64,000 bases of DNA from Microbacterium sp. zg-B96 (GTDB lineage: Bacteria > Actinomycetota > Actinomycetes > Actinomycetales > Microbacteriaceae): the NCBI RefSeq assembly GCF_030246865.1, contig NZ_CP126738.1:3038001-3102000 (forward strand). Reading direction: 5' to 3'. A program made the translations under genes and the position numbers. The notes under the pieces were generated by a model. It was given only the letters and a program-made list of their open reading frames with translations, searched no databases and was not told the DNA's origin. How positions within the stretch are numbered: the first letter of the stretch is position 1; each line of letters starts with the position of its first letter. Below, one piece after another: positions 16,123 through 26,254 of this stretch.

Positions 16123-17070
16123 TCACCGGGGTGCCACAACGTGCCCCAACTGCGGGTATCCAACGCGCCCGAGCATTTCAAGCAGAACACCGGTCGTGCG
16201 ATGGGAGTCCTCTGGCAACCGGCGGGAAGCTTGGCTCGCCCGCGACAGCCACGACACGTCCACTTCGTCGGTGAAGCCCATGGCGCCGTGCAGTTGGTGG
16301 GCGCCTCGCAACACGGTCCCGGCAGCCCGCTGCATCGCGACCCGCAATCCGAGCGCTTCCACGAGCGCCTCATCCGCATCCGCGCTGCGCGCCAGGACCC
16401 ACAGGGCGTACTTGGCCAACTCTCCGGAGGCCACCGTTTCCAGGGACATGTCGGCGAGCTGGAACGCGACCGCCTGGAACTGCGCCAGAGGTCGACCGAA
16501 TTGCTCCCGCTCCCGCGCGTAGCGGGCGGTGTCCTCGACCGCATTCTCGAGGAGTCCGAGCAGCCACCATGATTCCAATGCGATGAGCAGCGCAGCCCCG
16601 TGCCGCCCGTCCCCGGCATCCGCGGCGGCGTCGACCTCGACCCCGAAGGGCGCCAGCTGTGTTCCCAGCGTGATCCCCGCCCCCCGCGGCGTCAGCCGAT
16701 GGCGACCCCCCTGCAGGTCGACGCCGTTCCACGAGAGCCCGAGATCCATGTGCGGCACGATACGGGGAGCGCGACGCGACACCAGTGCCGTGGCGTCGGC
16801 GCCGCATCGCCCCAGCCGTTCCACGACGGGATACGGCAGTGCAAAGCGGCCGGCCGCGCGGCAGACTTCGGCCGCCACCTCCAGCTCCGTAGCGCCCTCC
16901 GCTGGATCGATTTCCCAGATTCCGAGTTCACCGAGCATGTCCCCGACGCCGGCGCGTAGTCCAGGGTCGGCGACTGCTCGCCGGAGCAGCTGGACGCCGC
17001 CCTCGCGCTCGACGCGCTCGCGCACCATCGCGCCGACCTCAAGCGCTTCCGCCGAGAGCGTGGCGTTCAC
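16123..17070 (-). CDS. Acyl-CoA dehydrogenase, short subunit of a probable alpha/beta pair
   Basis: A 315-residue acyl-CoA dehydrogenase family protein, shorter than the usual 380. The N-terminal helical domain is followed by a reduced middle domain without the EPGAGSD motif, then DTARYAREREQFGRPLAQFQAVAFQLADMSL and LRGAHQLHGAMGFTDEVDVSWLSR. This is a beta-type subunit. Its GTG start overlaps the stop of the preceding dehydrogenase gene by 4 bases (GTGA), so the two are translationally coupled and probably form one heteromer. Confidence 0.88.
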   Translation of the reverse strand: MNATLSAEALEVGAMVRERVEREGGVQLLRRAVADPGLRAGVGDMLGELGIWEIDPAEGATELEVAAEVCRAAGRFALPYPVVERLGRCGADATALVSRRAPRIVPHMDLGLSWNGVDLQGGRHRLTPRGAGITLGTQLAPFGVEVDAAADAGDGRHGAALLIALESWWLLGLLENAVEDTARYAREREQFGRPLAQFQAVAFQLADMSLETVASGELAKYALWVLARSADADEALVEALGLRVAMQRAAGTVLRGAHQLHGAMGFTDEVDVSWLSRASQASRRLPEDSHRTTGVLLEMLGRVGYPQLGHVVAPR

Positions 17071-18221
17071 GGACGCACCAGCTGTCGGGCAGCGGTGTGC
17101 TTGTTGATCTCGAGCGTGCCCGACGCGACGGTCGAGGCTTGCGCGTAGCGCCAGTGATCCTCGACCTCGCGTGCGTAGCCGGCTCCCGGATCGTGCGTGC
17201 CGAGCGCGGCGTTCTCGACAATCTCCATGAGCACTTCGGCGACCTCCTGGTCCAGGGACGTGACGGCGACACGGTACAGCGCCGTTTCGCCGATGGGCGG
17301 CGCCTCGGCTTGGGCGGCGAGGAGCAGCCGGTAGGCGAGTAGGCGCACCTGCCGCGTGCGCACCATCATGGCTGCCCAGCGCTCGCGCAGCGATGAGGGC
17401 AGCTCATCCCACGCCCCGCCGAGGGCATCCGGAGCGGCGCGCAGCAGGCTCTCGCAGCGCGCATAGCGCGCGATGCCGATGCGCTCGAAGCTGAGCACAT
17501 CCATCACAACGCGCCATCCACCCCCCACCTCTCCCAGGACGGCGCCATCGGGCACCCATGCCTCGTCGAAGTACACCTCATTCAAGTGATGGGGACCGAG
17601 CATCGCGCTGATCGGGCGCACCTCCACCCCCGGCTGGTCCATGTCGAGCAGGAACACGGTGATGCCGTCCTTGCGGCCGGCCGGATCCCCCGTGCGGGCC
17701 AGCAGGAAGCACCACTGGGCCATGCTCGCGTACGAAGTCCACACCTTCTGCCCCGAGATGCGCCATCCGCCCTCGACCGGCGTGGCCCGGGTGCGCAGGG
17801 CGGGCAGGTCGGACCCCGCCCCGGGCTCGCTGAACCCCTGGCACCAGACGACCTGTCCGGAAGCGATGCGGGGCAAGTGCTCGTCGCGCTGCTGCGGCGA
17901 ACCGTGACGCATGATGACCGGCCCGACCCAGTTCAGCCCCATGTACTGCGCGCCGCGCGGTTCGTGCGCGGCCCACATCTCCTCGCGCATGGCCGTCTGC
18001 GACAGCACGTCGGCCGAGCGCCCCCCGTACTCGGACGGCCAGGCGAGCGTCAGGAGGCGACGTACGCCGAGCTCGCGACTGAACCGCTCCGTAATGGCGA
18101 GATCTGCAGGGTTGTTCGTGAAAGCGCCGAGGAATCCCGCCGGAACGTGATGCGCAACGAGGTCCCGCAATTCGCCACGCAGCGCGGTGACCTCGCTCGG
18201 CTCCCCATAGTCGAGCGTCAT
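17067..18221 (-). CDS. Acyl-CoA dehydrogenase, large subunit of a probable alpha/beta pair
   Basis: A 384-residue acyl-CoA dehydrogenase. It shows WCQGFSEPGAGSDLPALRTRAT, WRISGQKVWTSYASMAQWCFLLAR and a C-terminus STVASGTLEINKHTAARQLVRP. At the canonical catalytic Glu position (EGT) it has Ser (SGT). With the overlapping shorter gene it repeats the arrangement seen at 2352-4677, making two such pairs in this block. In studied steroid-catabolic pairs the active site is built with both subunits; the same is inferred here. Confidence 0.9.
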   Translation of the reverse strand: MTLDYGEPSEVTALRGELRDLVAHHVPAGFLGAFTNNPADLAITERFSRELGVRRLLTLAWPSEYGGRSADVLSQTAMREEMWAAHEPRGAQYMGLNWVGPVIMRHGSPQQRDEHLPRIASGQVVWCQGFSEPGAGSDLPALRTRATPVEGGWRISGQKVWTSYASMAQWCFLLARTGDPAGRKDGITVFLLDMDQPGVEVRPISAMLGPHHLNEVYFDEAWVPDGAVLGEVGGGWRVVMDVLSFERIGIARYARCESLLRAAPDALGGAWDELPSSLRERWAAMMVRTRQVRLLAYRLLLAAQAEAPPIGETALYRVAVTSLDQEVAEVLMEIVENAALGTHDPGAGYAREVEDHWRYAQASTVASGTLEINKHTAARQLVRP

Positions 18222-18272
18222 TGCCCCTCCTCCGTGGCGCCTCAGCGTCTCCGCCGCGACATAGTAATCTTA

Positions 18273-18293
18273 TTAAGTATTATCTAGTAAAGA
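18273..18293 (+). promoter_or_regulatory. Candidate shared motif upstream of the dehydrogenase pair
   Basis: TTAAGTATTATCTAGTAAAGA lies within the end of the crotonase gene and 52 bp upstream of the acyl-CoA dehydrogenase start at 18221. It is embedded in an AT-rich stretch (18261-18293) that stands out in 70% GC sequence and matches the motif at 9208 and 12736. It may allow independent expression of the dehydrogenase pair and regulator. Confidence 0.35.
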
Positions 18294-19073
18294 CCCTCCG
18301 TCGCGCAAGGATGCCGCTCGCCGCGTCGAGAACCGGTGACGAGCGTCGCCCTTCTCCAATCCCCACCCCCTCAGAACCCGGGCCTCGCGTTGCCGCGCTG
18401 CGGTGAGGCGCTCCTCGTGACCCTCGCGGTAGAGGCGTACGGCGTTGGCGATCGCGGCACGCGGTGCCCCCGCGATCTCCTCCGCCACCTCCCGCACCCG
18501 GTCGGGGAGCCGCTCGTGCGGGACGACCTCGTTCACCAGGCCCCACGCGAGAGCGGTCGGCGCGTCGACCGGCCGTCCAGTCAGGGTCATCTGGCGTGCG
18601 CGGGCCGTACCGACGGCCGCCGGCAATTCGGCGCTCAACCCCCACCCCGGGGTCAGCCCGAGGACCGCATGCGTGTCCGCGAAGCTCGCACGGTCAGATG
18701 CCAGGACGAACGAACACGCCAAGACGATCTCCAGAGCGCCGGACACGCACGCTCCGTTCACGGCGGCGATTACGGGCACGCTCAGCGCCCGCAGACACGT
18801 TGCAGGGTCGGTCAATGGAGCCTCGTACGCCTCATCGGAGAGCAGCTCCTTGATGTCCACACCGCTGCTGAAAGCCGGATCGGAGCCGGTGAGCACGACG
18901 ACGCGCACGTCCGGATCGGCGTCGAGCCGCTCAAGGATGGCCACGAGGGCGGTGCGTGTGCGGCGGTTCAGCGCATTGCGCGCCCCAGGCCGGTCGAAGC
19001 TGATGACGGCGGTCGCACCGCACCGCTCGACGAGGAGATCGACACCCTCACCCACACGAGCCGAATTCGTCAC
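18273..19073 (-). CDS. Enoyl-CoA hydratase/isomerase family protein
   Basis: A 266-residue crotonase-fold protein: FDRPGARNALNRRTRTAL, FSSGVDIKELL and ACVSGALEIVLACSFVLASDRASFADTHAVLGLTPGWG. The first catalytic Glu (ALEI) is kept, but the second (normally PE before the LG strand) is DT. It also has SGAL rather than GGG in the oxyanion loop. The start is a GTG with only a weak upstream purine run. The 3' end overlaps an AT-rich motif at 18273-18293, so the last few residues may be recent. First gene of the operon with the dehydrogenase pair and GntR. Confidence 0.85.
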   Translation of the reverse strand: MTNSARVGEGVDLLVERCGATAVISFDRPGARNALNRRTRTALVAILERLDADPDVRVVVLTGSDPAFSSGVDIKELLSDEAYEAPLTDPATCLRALSVPVIAAVNGACVSGALEIVLACSFVLASDRASFADTHAVLGLTPGWGLSAELPAAVGTARARQMTLTGRPVDAPTALAWGLVNEVVPHERLPDRVREVAEEIAGAPRAAIANAVRLYREGHEERLTAARQREARVLRGWGLEKGDARHRFSTRRAASLRDGGSLLDNT

Positions 19074-19204
19074 TCGCCGATCCCGCGCGACTCGGGTGGC
19101 TCCAGAATCGATGCAACCATGTCCACCTCTCCGGATGACCGCGGCTAATCATTTAAAGGGTATAGATATATGGTGGTCAGATCGACCTTTCGAGGAGGAA
19201 AGCG

Positions 19205-19996
19205 ATGACCCCTACGGCAGACTTCCGGAGCGAGGTCGTCGACCTCCGCATCGAGGACCGCATCGCGCTCGTCACGCTGAACCGGCCGGCCAGCGCCAAC
19301 GCTCTCGACGAGCAGCTCATCCGTGACCTCGGCGAACTGTGGCGCACGCTCGCCGCCGACCGCGGCATCCGGTGCATCGTCCTCACTGGCGCAGGACGCC
19401 ATTTCTGCGCGGGAGCGGATGTCAGCATGCTCGCGTCCGATCGCACCGAGGTCGGCAGGGACGCCGACGAAGAGCTGTCGTTCCTGCCCGGCCGCGTGGT
19501 CGATGTGCCCGTGATCGTCGCCGTCAACGGCACGTGCGCCGGCGGCGGCTTGCACTTCGTCGCCGACGCCGACATCGTGATCGCCGCAGACGGGGCCCGC
19601 TTCATCGATTCCCACGTGAGCGTGGGGCAGGTCAGCGGGATCGAGCCGGTCGAGCTGATGACGCTCATGCGACGCGACCGCGCGGTACGCATGGCACTGC
19701 TGGGACGACACGAGATCGTCGACGCCGCGACCGCACTGGACAGCGGGCTGGTCTCGGAGGTGCTCGCCGCCGAGGATCTCCTCGAGCACGCCCTGGATCT
19801 GGCTCACAAGGTGTGCAGCGGATCGCCGACCGCCGTGCGACACACGCGACGGGTGATCCGTGCGTATCTCGCAGACTCCGTGCGGAGCTATCGCGACCTG
19901 GGCTGGGAGCTCGTGCAACGGCACTGGGCGCACCCGGACTCGAAGGAAGGGCCGGCGGCTTTTCAGGAGAAGCGCGAGCCGCACTGGGCCGAGTGA
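19205..19996 (+). CDS. Enoyl-CoA hydratase/isomerase family protein with altered catalytic residues
   Basis: A 263-residue crotonase-fold protein: LNRPASANALDEQLI, FCAGADVSMLASD and CAGGGLHFVADADIVIAADGARFIDSHVSVGQVSGIEP. Both classical Glu positions are replaced (His in GGGLH, Ser in DSH). It is therefore unlikely to be a standard hydratase and may be an isomerase, a C-C hydrolase or an epimerase. Excellent ribosome-binding site (GAGGAGGAAA). It stands alone, divergent from the crotonase at 18273 and convergent with the thiolase gene. The AT-rich spacer before it (19074-19204) holds TTTAAAGGGTATAGATATA. Confidence 0.85.
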   Translation: MTPTADFRSEVVDLRIEDRIALVTLNRPASANALDEQLIRDLGELWRTLAADRGIRCIVLTGAGRHFCAGADVSMLASDRTEVGRDADEELSFLPGRVVDVPVIVAVNGTCAGGGLHFVADADIVIAADGARFIDSHVSVGQVSGIEPVELMTLMRRDRAVRMALLGRHEIVDAATALDSGLVSEVLAAEDLLEHALDLAHKVCSGSPTAVRHTRRVIRAYLADSVRSYRDLGWELVQRHWAHPDSKEGPAAFQEKREPHWAE

Positions 19997-20015
19997 CGCC
20001 GCGGGCGGCTCGCTC

Positions 20016-21206
20016 TCAGAGACGCTCGATGATCGTGGCGTTGGCCATCCCGCCACCCTCGCACATCGTCTGCAGGCCGTAGCGGCCACCCGTGGCCTCC
20101 AGGTGGTGGAGCATCGTCGTGAGCAGGCGGGTTCCCGACGCGCCCAGCGGATGACCGAGGGCGATCGCGCCGCCGCGGGGGTTCAGGCGGGCCGGATCGA
20201 CATCGAACTCCGCAGCCCAGGCCAGCGGAACAGAGGCGAAGGCCTCGTTGACCTCGAAGGCGTCGATATCGCCGATACCCAGACCGGATCGACGGAGGAT
20301 CCGATGGGTCGCCGGGATCGGGCCGGTGAGCATGTAAAGCGGGTCGTCGCCGACGACGGCGAAGCTATGGAACCGCGCGCGCGGCCGCAGCCCGAGTGCC
20401 TTTGCGGCGCTCTCGCTCATGATGAGCACCGCAGACGCCCCGTCGGTGAGGGGTGAGGAGTTGCCCGGATGGATCGACCAGTCCAGGTCGGGGAAGCGCT
20501 GCGCCAGCTCATCGGTCCGGAAGGAGGGCTGCAGCCCCGCAAGGCCCTCCGCCGTGGTCGAGGACCGCACGGTCTCGTCGCGGTCGACGAGGCGCTCCCC
20601 ACCCGGCCCGGGCACCGTGATCGGCAGGATTTCCTCCGCGAACGCCCCCGACGCCGCCGCCTCGGCGGCACGGCGATGCGATTCGGCGGCGAACCGGTCG
20701 AGTTCGTCGCGGCTCAGCCCCCACTTTTTCGCGATGAGCTCCGCGGCCACTCCCTGGTTCACGAGCCCGTCGGGAAAGCGCGCGGCCAGGCGGGAACCCG
20801 CGGGCGACCCTCCTCCTGCTGCGGCGCCGAGGGGGACGCGACTCATCGACTCGACCCCGGCTGCGATGACGACGTCGTATCCGCCGGCCATCACGCCCTG
20901 CGCGGCGAACGTCGCTGCCTGCTGGCTCGATCCGCACTGGCGGTCGATGGTGGTGGCGGGCACGGCGACATCGAAGCCAGCCGAAAGCACCGCGCCGCGC
21001 GCGATGTTCGTGCTCTGGTCGCCCACCTGGCTGACGCAGCCGACGAGCACGTCGTCGATCTGAGAAGAGTCCAGACCGCTCCGCTCGACCAGCGCCGCGA
21101 GAAGCTCGGCGAGGAGGTCCGCAGGGTGCACGCCTGATAGGGCTCCGCCTGGCTTCCCCTTGCCGGATGCCGTGCGGACAGCATCCACGATAACCGCGTT
21201 CTCCAT
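20016..21206 (-). CDS. Thiolase (acetyl-CoA C-acyltransferase)
   Basis: A 396-residue thiolase that cleaves 3-oxoacyl-CoA with CoA. All active-site elements are present: nucleophile Cys in IDRQCGSSQQAATFAAQG, the NEAFASVPLAWA segment, His in GGAIALGHPLGASGTRL and the second Cys in LQTMCEGGGMANATIIERL. Length is normal. It is the last gene of an operon read from 23867 leftwards: nitronate-monooxygenase-like, SDR, PaaG-like crotonase, thiolase (1 bp from the crotonase stop). This set covers dehydrogenation of a hydroxyacyl-CoA and thiolysis. Confidence 0.94.
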   Translation of the reverse strand: MENAVIVDAVRTASGKGKPGGALSGVHPADLLAELLAALVERSGLDSSQIDDVLVGCVSQVGDQSTNIARGAVLSAGFDVAVPATTIDRQCGSSQQAATFAAQGVMAGGYDVVIAAGVESMSRVPLGAAAGGGSPAGSRLAARFPDGLVNQGVAAELIAKKWGLSRDELDRFAAESHRRAAEAAASGAFAEEILPITVPGPGGERLVDRDETVRSSTTAEGLAGLQPSFRTDELAQRFPDLDWSIHPGNSSPLTDGASAVLIMSESAAKALGLRPRARFHSFAVVGDDPLYMLTGPIPATHRILRRSGLGIGDIDAFEVNEAFASVPLAWAAEFDVDPARLNPRGGAIALGHPLGASGTRLLTTMLHHLEATGGRYGLQTMCEGGGMANATIIERL

Positions 21207-21207
21207 G

Positions 21208-22068
21208 TCAGACTCCCTGCTCCTTCGCCGGCTCCGCCGTCGATTCTGCGCGCGCCGCCGCGCCCCTGTCCAGGAAGGCGCGGATACGCTCCTGCGCGTG
21301 AGGGGTGCCGGCGGCGTGGGCGATCGTCCGCTGTTCCTCCGCGAGCTGTGCGGAATACGTTGCCTCAGCCGCCGCGCGGATCAGCCTCTTGGTTTCTCCC
21401 AACGCCGGGCCGGCAGCACGGGCGAAGTCGCGCGCGCGCCCGTCGACCGTCGCGGCGAGCTGCTCTGGCGGGACCACCTCGGAAACGATCCCCCACCGCT
21501 GCGCCTCGTCCGCCGTCAGAGGGCGTCCGGTCGCGGCGAGCGCGAGGGCGCGGTGCATCCCCACGCTGCGGGCCAGCAGGGAGGAGACCCCGCTGTCAGG
21601 GGTCAGGCCCACGCCGGCATAGGCCGTGAGGAACCGCGCGCGCGGTGTCGCGATGAGATAGTCGGCGGTCAGGGCCAAACCGAGACCGCCGCCGGCGGCC
21701 GCACCGTCCACCGCCGCCACGACGAACAACCGGGATCGGGTCATCGCCTCGAGCGCCGCGTGCATGGCCCCGGCCAATCGGTCCAGGAACGCGGACGGAT
21801 GGGACGCGCGCGCCATGGCGGCCACGTCGCCTCCGGAACAGAACACCGAACCGACGGCGTCCAGCACGATCACCGTGGCGGCGGACGCCTCCGCGGACGC
21901 GATCGCGTCCTGCAGGGCCAGGGCAGTGTCGAGGTCGACGGCGTTGCCCGCATCGGGCCGGTCGAGCGTGATGCGGAACAGCTGACCGTCAAGACGAGTG
22001 CGGATCGGCGCGACGGACGCGCTCATCGTCCGCTCGCGCTTCGTCGTCGGTCCTCCGCCCCTTGTCAC
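21208..22068 (-). CDS. Enoyl-CoA isomerase/hydratase, PaaG-like
   Basis: A 286-residue crotonase-fold protein: LDRPDAGNAVDLDTAL, FCSGGDVAAMA, GAAAGGGLGLALTADYLIATPRARFLTAYAGVGLTPDSGVSSLL. It lacks both hydratase Glu residues but has the Asp of LTPDSG, which is the catalytic acid/base of the PaaG group (ring 1,2-epoxyphenylacetyl-CoA or delta3-delta2 enoyl isomerases). A GTG at 22068 overlaps the SDR stop by 4 bases and is used as start; an ATG at 22026 (MSASVAPIR) is the alternative. Double-bond shifting in a ring-derived or branched enoyl-CoA is a reasonable inference. Confidence 0.86.
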   Translation of the reverse strand: MTRGGGPTTKRERTMSASVAPIRTRLDGQLFRITLDRPDAGNAVDLDTALALQDAIASAEASAATVIVLDAVGSVFCSGGDVAAMARASHPSAFLDRLAGAMHAALEAMTRSRLFVVAAVDGAAAGGGLGLALTADYLIATPRARFLTAYAGVGLTPDSGVSSLLARSVGMHRALALAATGRPLTADEAQRWGIVSEVVPPEQLAATVDGRARDFARAAGPALGETKRLIRAAAEATYSAQLAEEQRTIAHAAGTPHAQERIRAFLDRGAAARAESTAEPAKEQGV

Positions 22069-22820
22069 TGCGGCTGCATCCGCAGTGCGCCGTCCATGCG
22101 GACTACCTCCGCATTGAGGTAGTCGTGCTCGATGAGCATGAGTACCAGTTGCGCGAATTCGTCGGGGCGGGCCAAGCGCTGCGGAAATGGGATGCCGGCA
22201 GCGAGCGATGCTCCCACCTCAGGACCAAGCGACGCAAGCATTGGAGTGTCGACGATGCCCGGGGCGATGGTGTTGACCCGGATGCCCACGCGGGCAAGGT
22301 CGCGCGCGGCGGGGACGGTCATGCCCACCACCGCCCCCTTGGAGGCGGAGTAGGCAATCTGCCCGATCTGGCCTTCGTATGCCGCCACCGAGGCCGTGTT
22401 GATGATGACGCCGCGCTGCCCGTGCTCATCCGCCTCGGCGCGGGCGATCACCTCCGCTCCCAGCCGCATCACGTTGAAGGTGCCAAGGGTGTTGACCTCG
22501 AGCGTGCGGCGGAACAGGTCGAGCTCGTGCGCCCCTTTCGACGACAGGATGCGGCGGGCCGGCGCGATGCCGGCGCAGTTGACCACGACGCGTAGGGGAC
22601 GATCCACGCGCACCGTGCCCAGCGCGTCGGCGACGTCCTGCTCGCTCGTCACGTCGGCGGGGACCAGGCGGACCCCATCGCGGGCCGGCGCCTTCTCGAT
22701 CTGCGCGGGGAGGTCCAGTCCCAGGACCTCGGCGCCGCGGGCAGCCAGCGCCGCCGCGGTGGCCGCTCCCAAGCCGGATGCGGCCCCGGTGACAACGGCG
22801 GTGATCTCGTCGACCTTCAT
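22065..22820 (-). CDS. SDR family 3-hydroxyacyl-CoA dehydrogenase (HSD10-like)
   Basis: A 251-residue short-chain dehydrogenase: NAD-binding TGAASGLGAATAAALAARGAEV, Asp in LGLDLP selecting NAD, NCAGIAPARRI, catalytic Ser in INTASVAAYEGQ and YSASK with Tyr and Lys. The insertions (SSKGAHELDLFRRTLEVNTLGTFNVM) and the C-terminal PFPQRLARPDEFAQLV match type II 3-hydroxyacyl-CoA dehydrogenases, which oxidise 2-methyl-3-hydroxyacyl-CoA and similar esters. AAGGAG precedes the ATG. It provides the 3-oxoacyl-CoA for the thiolase in the same operon. Confidence 0.92.
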   Translation of the reverse strand: MKVDEITAVVTGAASGLGAATAAALAARGAEVLGLDLPAQIEKAPARDGVRLVPADVTSEQDVADALGTVRVDRPLRVVVNCAGIAPARRILSSKGAHELDLFRRTLEVNTLGTFNVMRLGAEVIARAEADEHGQRGVIINTASVAAYEGQIGQIAYSASKGAVVGMTVPAARDLARVGIRVNTIAPGIVDTPMLASLGPEVGASLAAGIPFPQRLARPDEFAQLVLMLIEHDYLNAEVVRMDGALRMQPQ

Positions 22821-22836
22821 GCGTGCTCCTTCCGAT

Positions 22837-22852
22837 GGCCCGCGTGCGGGCC
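22837..22852 (-). promoter_or_regulatory. Intercistronic hairpin
   Basis: GGCCCGC-GT-GCGGGCC, a perfect 7-bp stem in the 51-bp gap between the nitronate-monooxygenase-like gene and the SDR gene. It may trim or modulate downstream expression. Weak evidence beyond the symmetry. Confidence 0.4.
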
Positions 22853-22871
22853 GGTTGCCGTAGCGCGTGGG

Positions 22872-25110
<2,239 letters not shown>

Positions 25111-25112
<2 letters not shown>

Positions 25113-25190
25113 TACTCACTCGGCAGCGGCAATACTCACTCGGCAGCGCGAATACTCACTCGGCAGCAGCAATACTCACTCGGGGGCGGT
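25111..25190. repeat. 20-bp direct repeat array 1 (4 copies)
   Basis: Four head-to-tail units AATACTCACTCGGCAGCRRC begin at 25111, 25131, 25151 and 25171, an exact 20-bp period. The core GAATACTCACTCG is conserved and the rest varies slightly. The array lies between convergent genes and overlaps both ends: the dehydrogenase stop codon and the last codons of the LacI gene. The same repeat occurs at 34421-34549 and 35145-35220, and nowhere else I can see in the window. Confidence 0.95.
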
Positions 25191-26229
25191 GGCCGGTTGT
25201 GGAGCCTCGGCGCACCAGTTGCGGTTCCACGACGACACGCTGGTGCAGGTGCCCCGCGGGATCGGCGATCTCCTCGAGCAGCAGCGACATCGCCGCCAGT
25301 CCCAGCCGCTCCCCCTGCATCGCAACCGTCGTGAGCGAGACCGCAGCGACGGATGCCGTCGTGTTGTGGTCGCACCCCATCACCGCCATCTCCCGCGGCA
25401 CGTCGATCCCCTGCCGGGTCATCTCGGTGATGAATCCGGCGGCGAGCGTGTCGGTCACGGCGACGACGCCGTTGGGCCGGGTGTCCGGACCGCGGGCCGC
25501 GATACGCGCGGCAGCGGCCACGCCGCTGGCCTCGGTGAGGTCGGCGGCGTGCAGTTCCTCGAACCGCACCCGCCCTTGCGTCTCGCGCACCGCGCGGCGC
25601 AGCCCTTCGCGCCGCAGGGCCACCGGCTGCAGCGACGGATCGGTGCCGCCGACGAACAGCAGCCGGTCACAGCCTTCTTCGATGAGATGCCGACCGGCGA
25701 GGAAGCCGACCTGCTCGTTGTCGACGACGACGCAGCAGTCGTCCCCGGGGCCCGGGTCGTAGTTGACCAGAACCACGGGGCATCCGCGCTTGCGCAGCTT
25801 CTGGATCTGCGCGGAGGAGTCGCGCATCGGCGCCAGCAGGAGTCCCGCCACCCGCGCCTCGTCGAAGAAATCCACGTTCGCCGCCTGCAGTTGGAAGTCG
25901 TCCTGACTGCCGGCCAGCAGCAGATTCAGGCCCCGCGCCCGCGCCGTCTGCTGCGCCCCGAGCGCCACATCCACGAACATCGAGTTGGCCAGATCGATCA
26001 CGACCAGTCCGATGCTGCGGGAGCCGCCGGCGGCCAGCGAACTGGCGTTCGCGTCGCGCACGAACCCCAGCGCCTCGATCGACGCGCGCACCCGCTCCAG
26101 CGTCTTCGCACTCACCTTGTCGGGGTGATTGAGCACGTGCGACACCGTGCCCATCGACACCCCCGCGTGCCGCGCAACATCACGCAGTTTGGGGGGCGCA
26201 TCCGACTCAGGTGACACGCGACTGTTCAT
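25156..26229 (-). CDS. LacI family transcriptional regulator
   Basis: A 357-residue LacI-type regulator. Residues about 12-60 contain the helix-turn-helix and hinge (LRDVARHAGVSMGTVSHVLNHPDKVSAKTLERV). The rest is the periplasmic-binding-like sugar domain (SIGLVVIDLANSMFVDVALGAQQ, GLLLAPMRDS, GVVAVTDTLAAGFI). It is the last gene after the sugar transporter genes (25 bp gap). Two identical TGAAGCGATTCA palindromes in the 29.5-29.7 kb promoter region are its probable operators. The C-terminal RVSIAAAE is encoded by the repeat array, so the natural end was probably altered. Confidence 0.93.
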   Translation of the reverse strand: MNSRVSPESDAPPKLRDVARHAGVSMGTVSHVLNHPDKVSAKTLERVRASIEALGFVRDANASSLAAGGSRSIGLVVIDLANSMFVDVALGAQQTARARGLNLLLAGSQDDFQLQAANVDFFDEARVAGLLLAPMRDSSAQIQKLRKRGCPVVLVNYDPGPGDDCCVVVDNEQVGFLAGRHLIEEGCDRLLFVGGTDPSLQPVALRREGLRRAVRETQGRVRFEELHAADLTEASGVAAAARIAARGPDTRPNGVVAVTDTLAAGFITEMTRQGIDVPREMAVMGCDHNTTASVAAVSLTTVAMQGERLGLAAMSLLLEEIADPAGHLHQRVVVEPQLVRRGSTTGHRPRVSIAAAE

Positions 26230-26254
26230 CTCGATGTCACCGTAGCGCAGGCGG

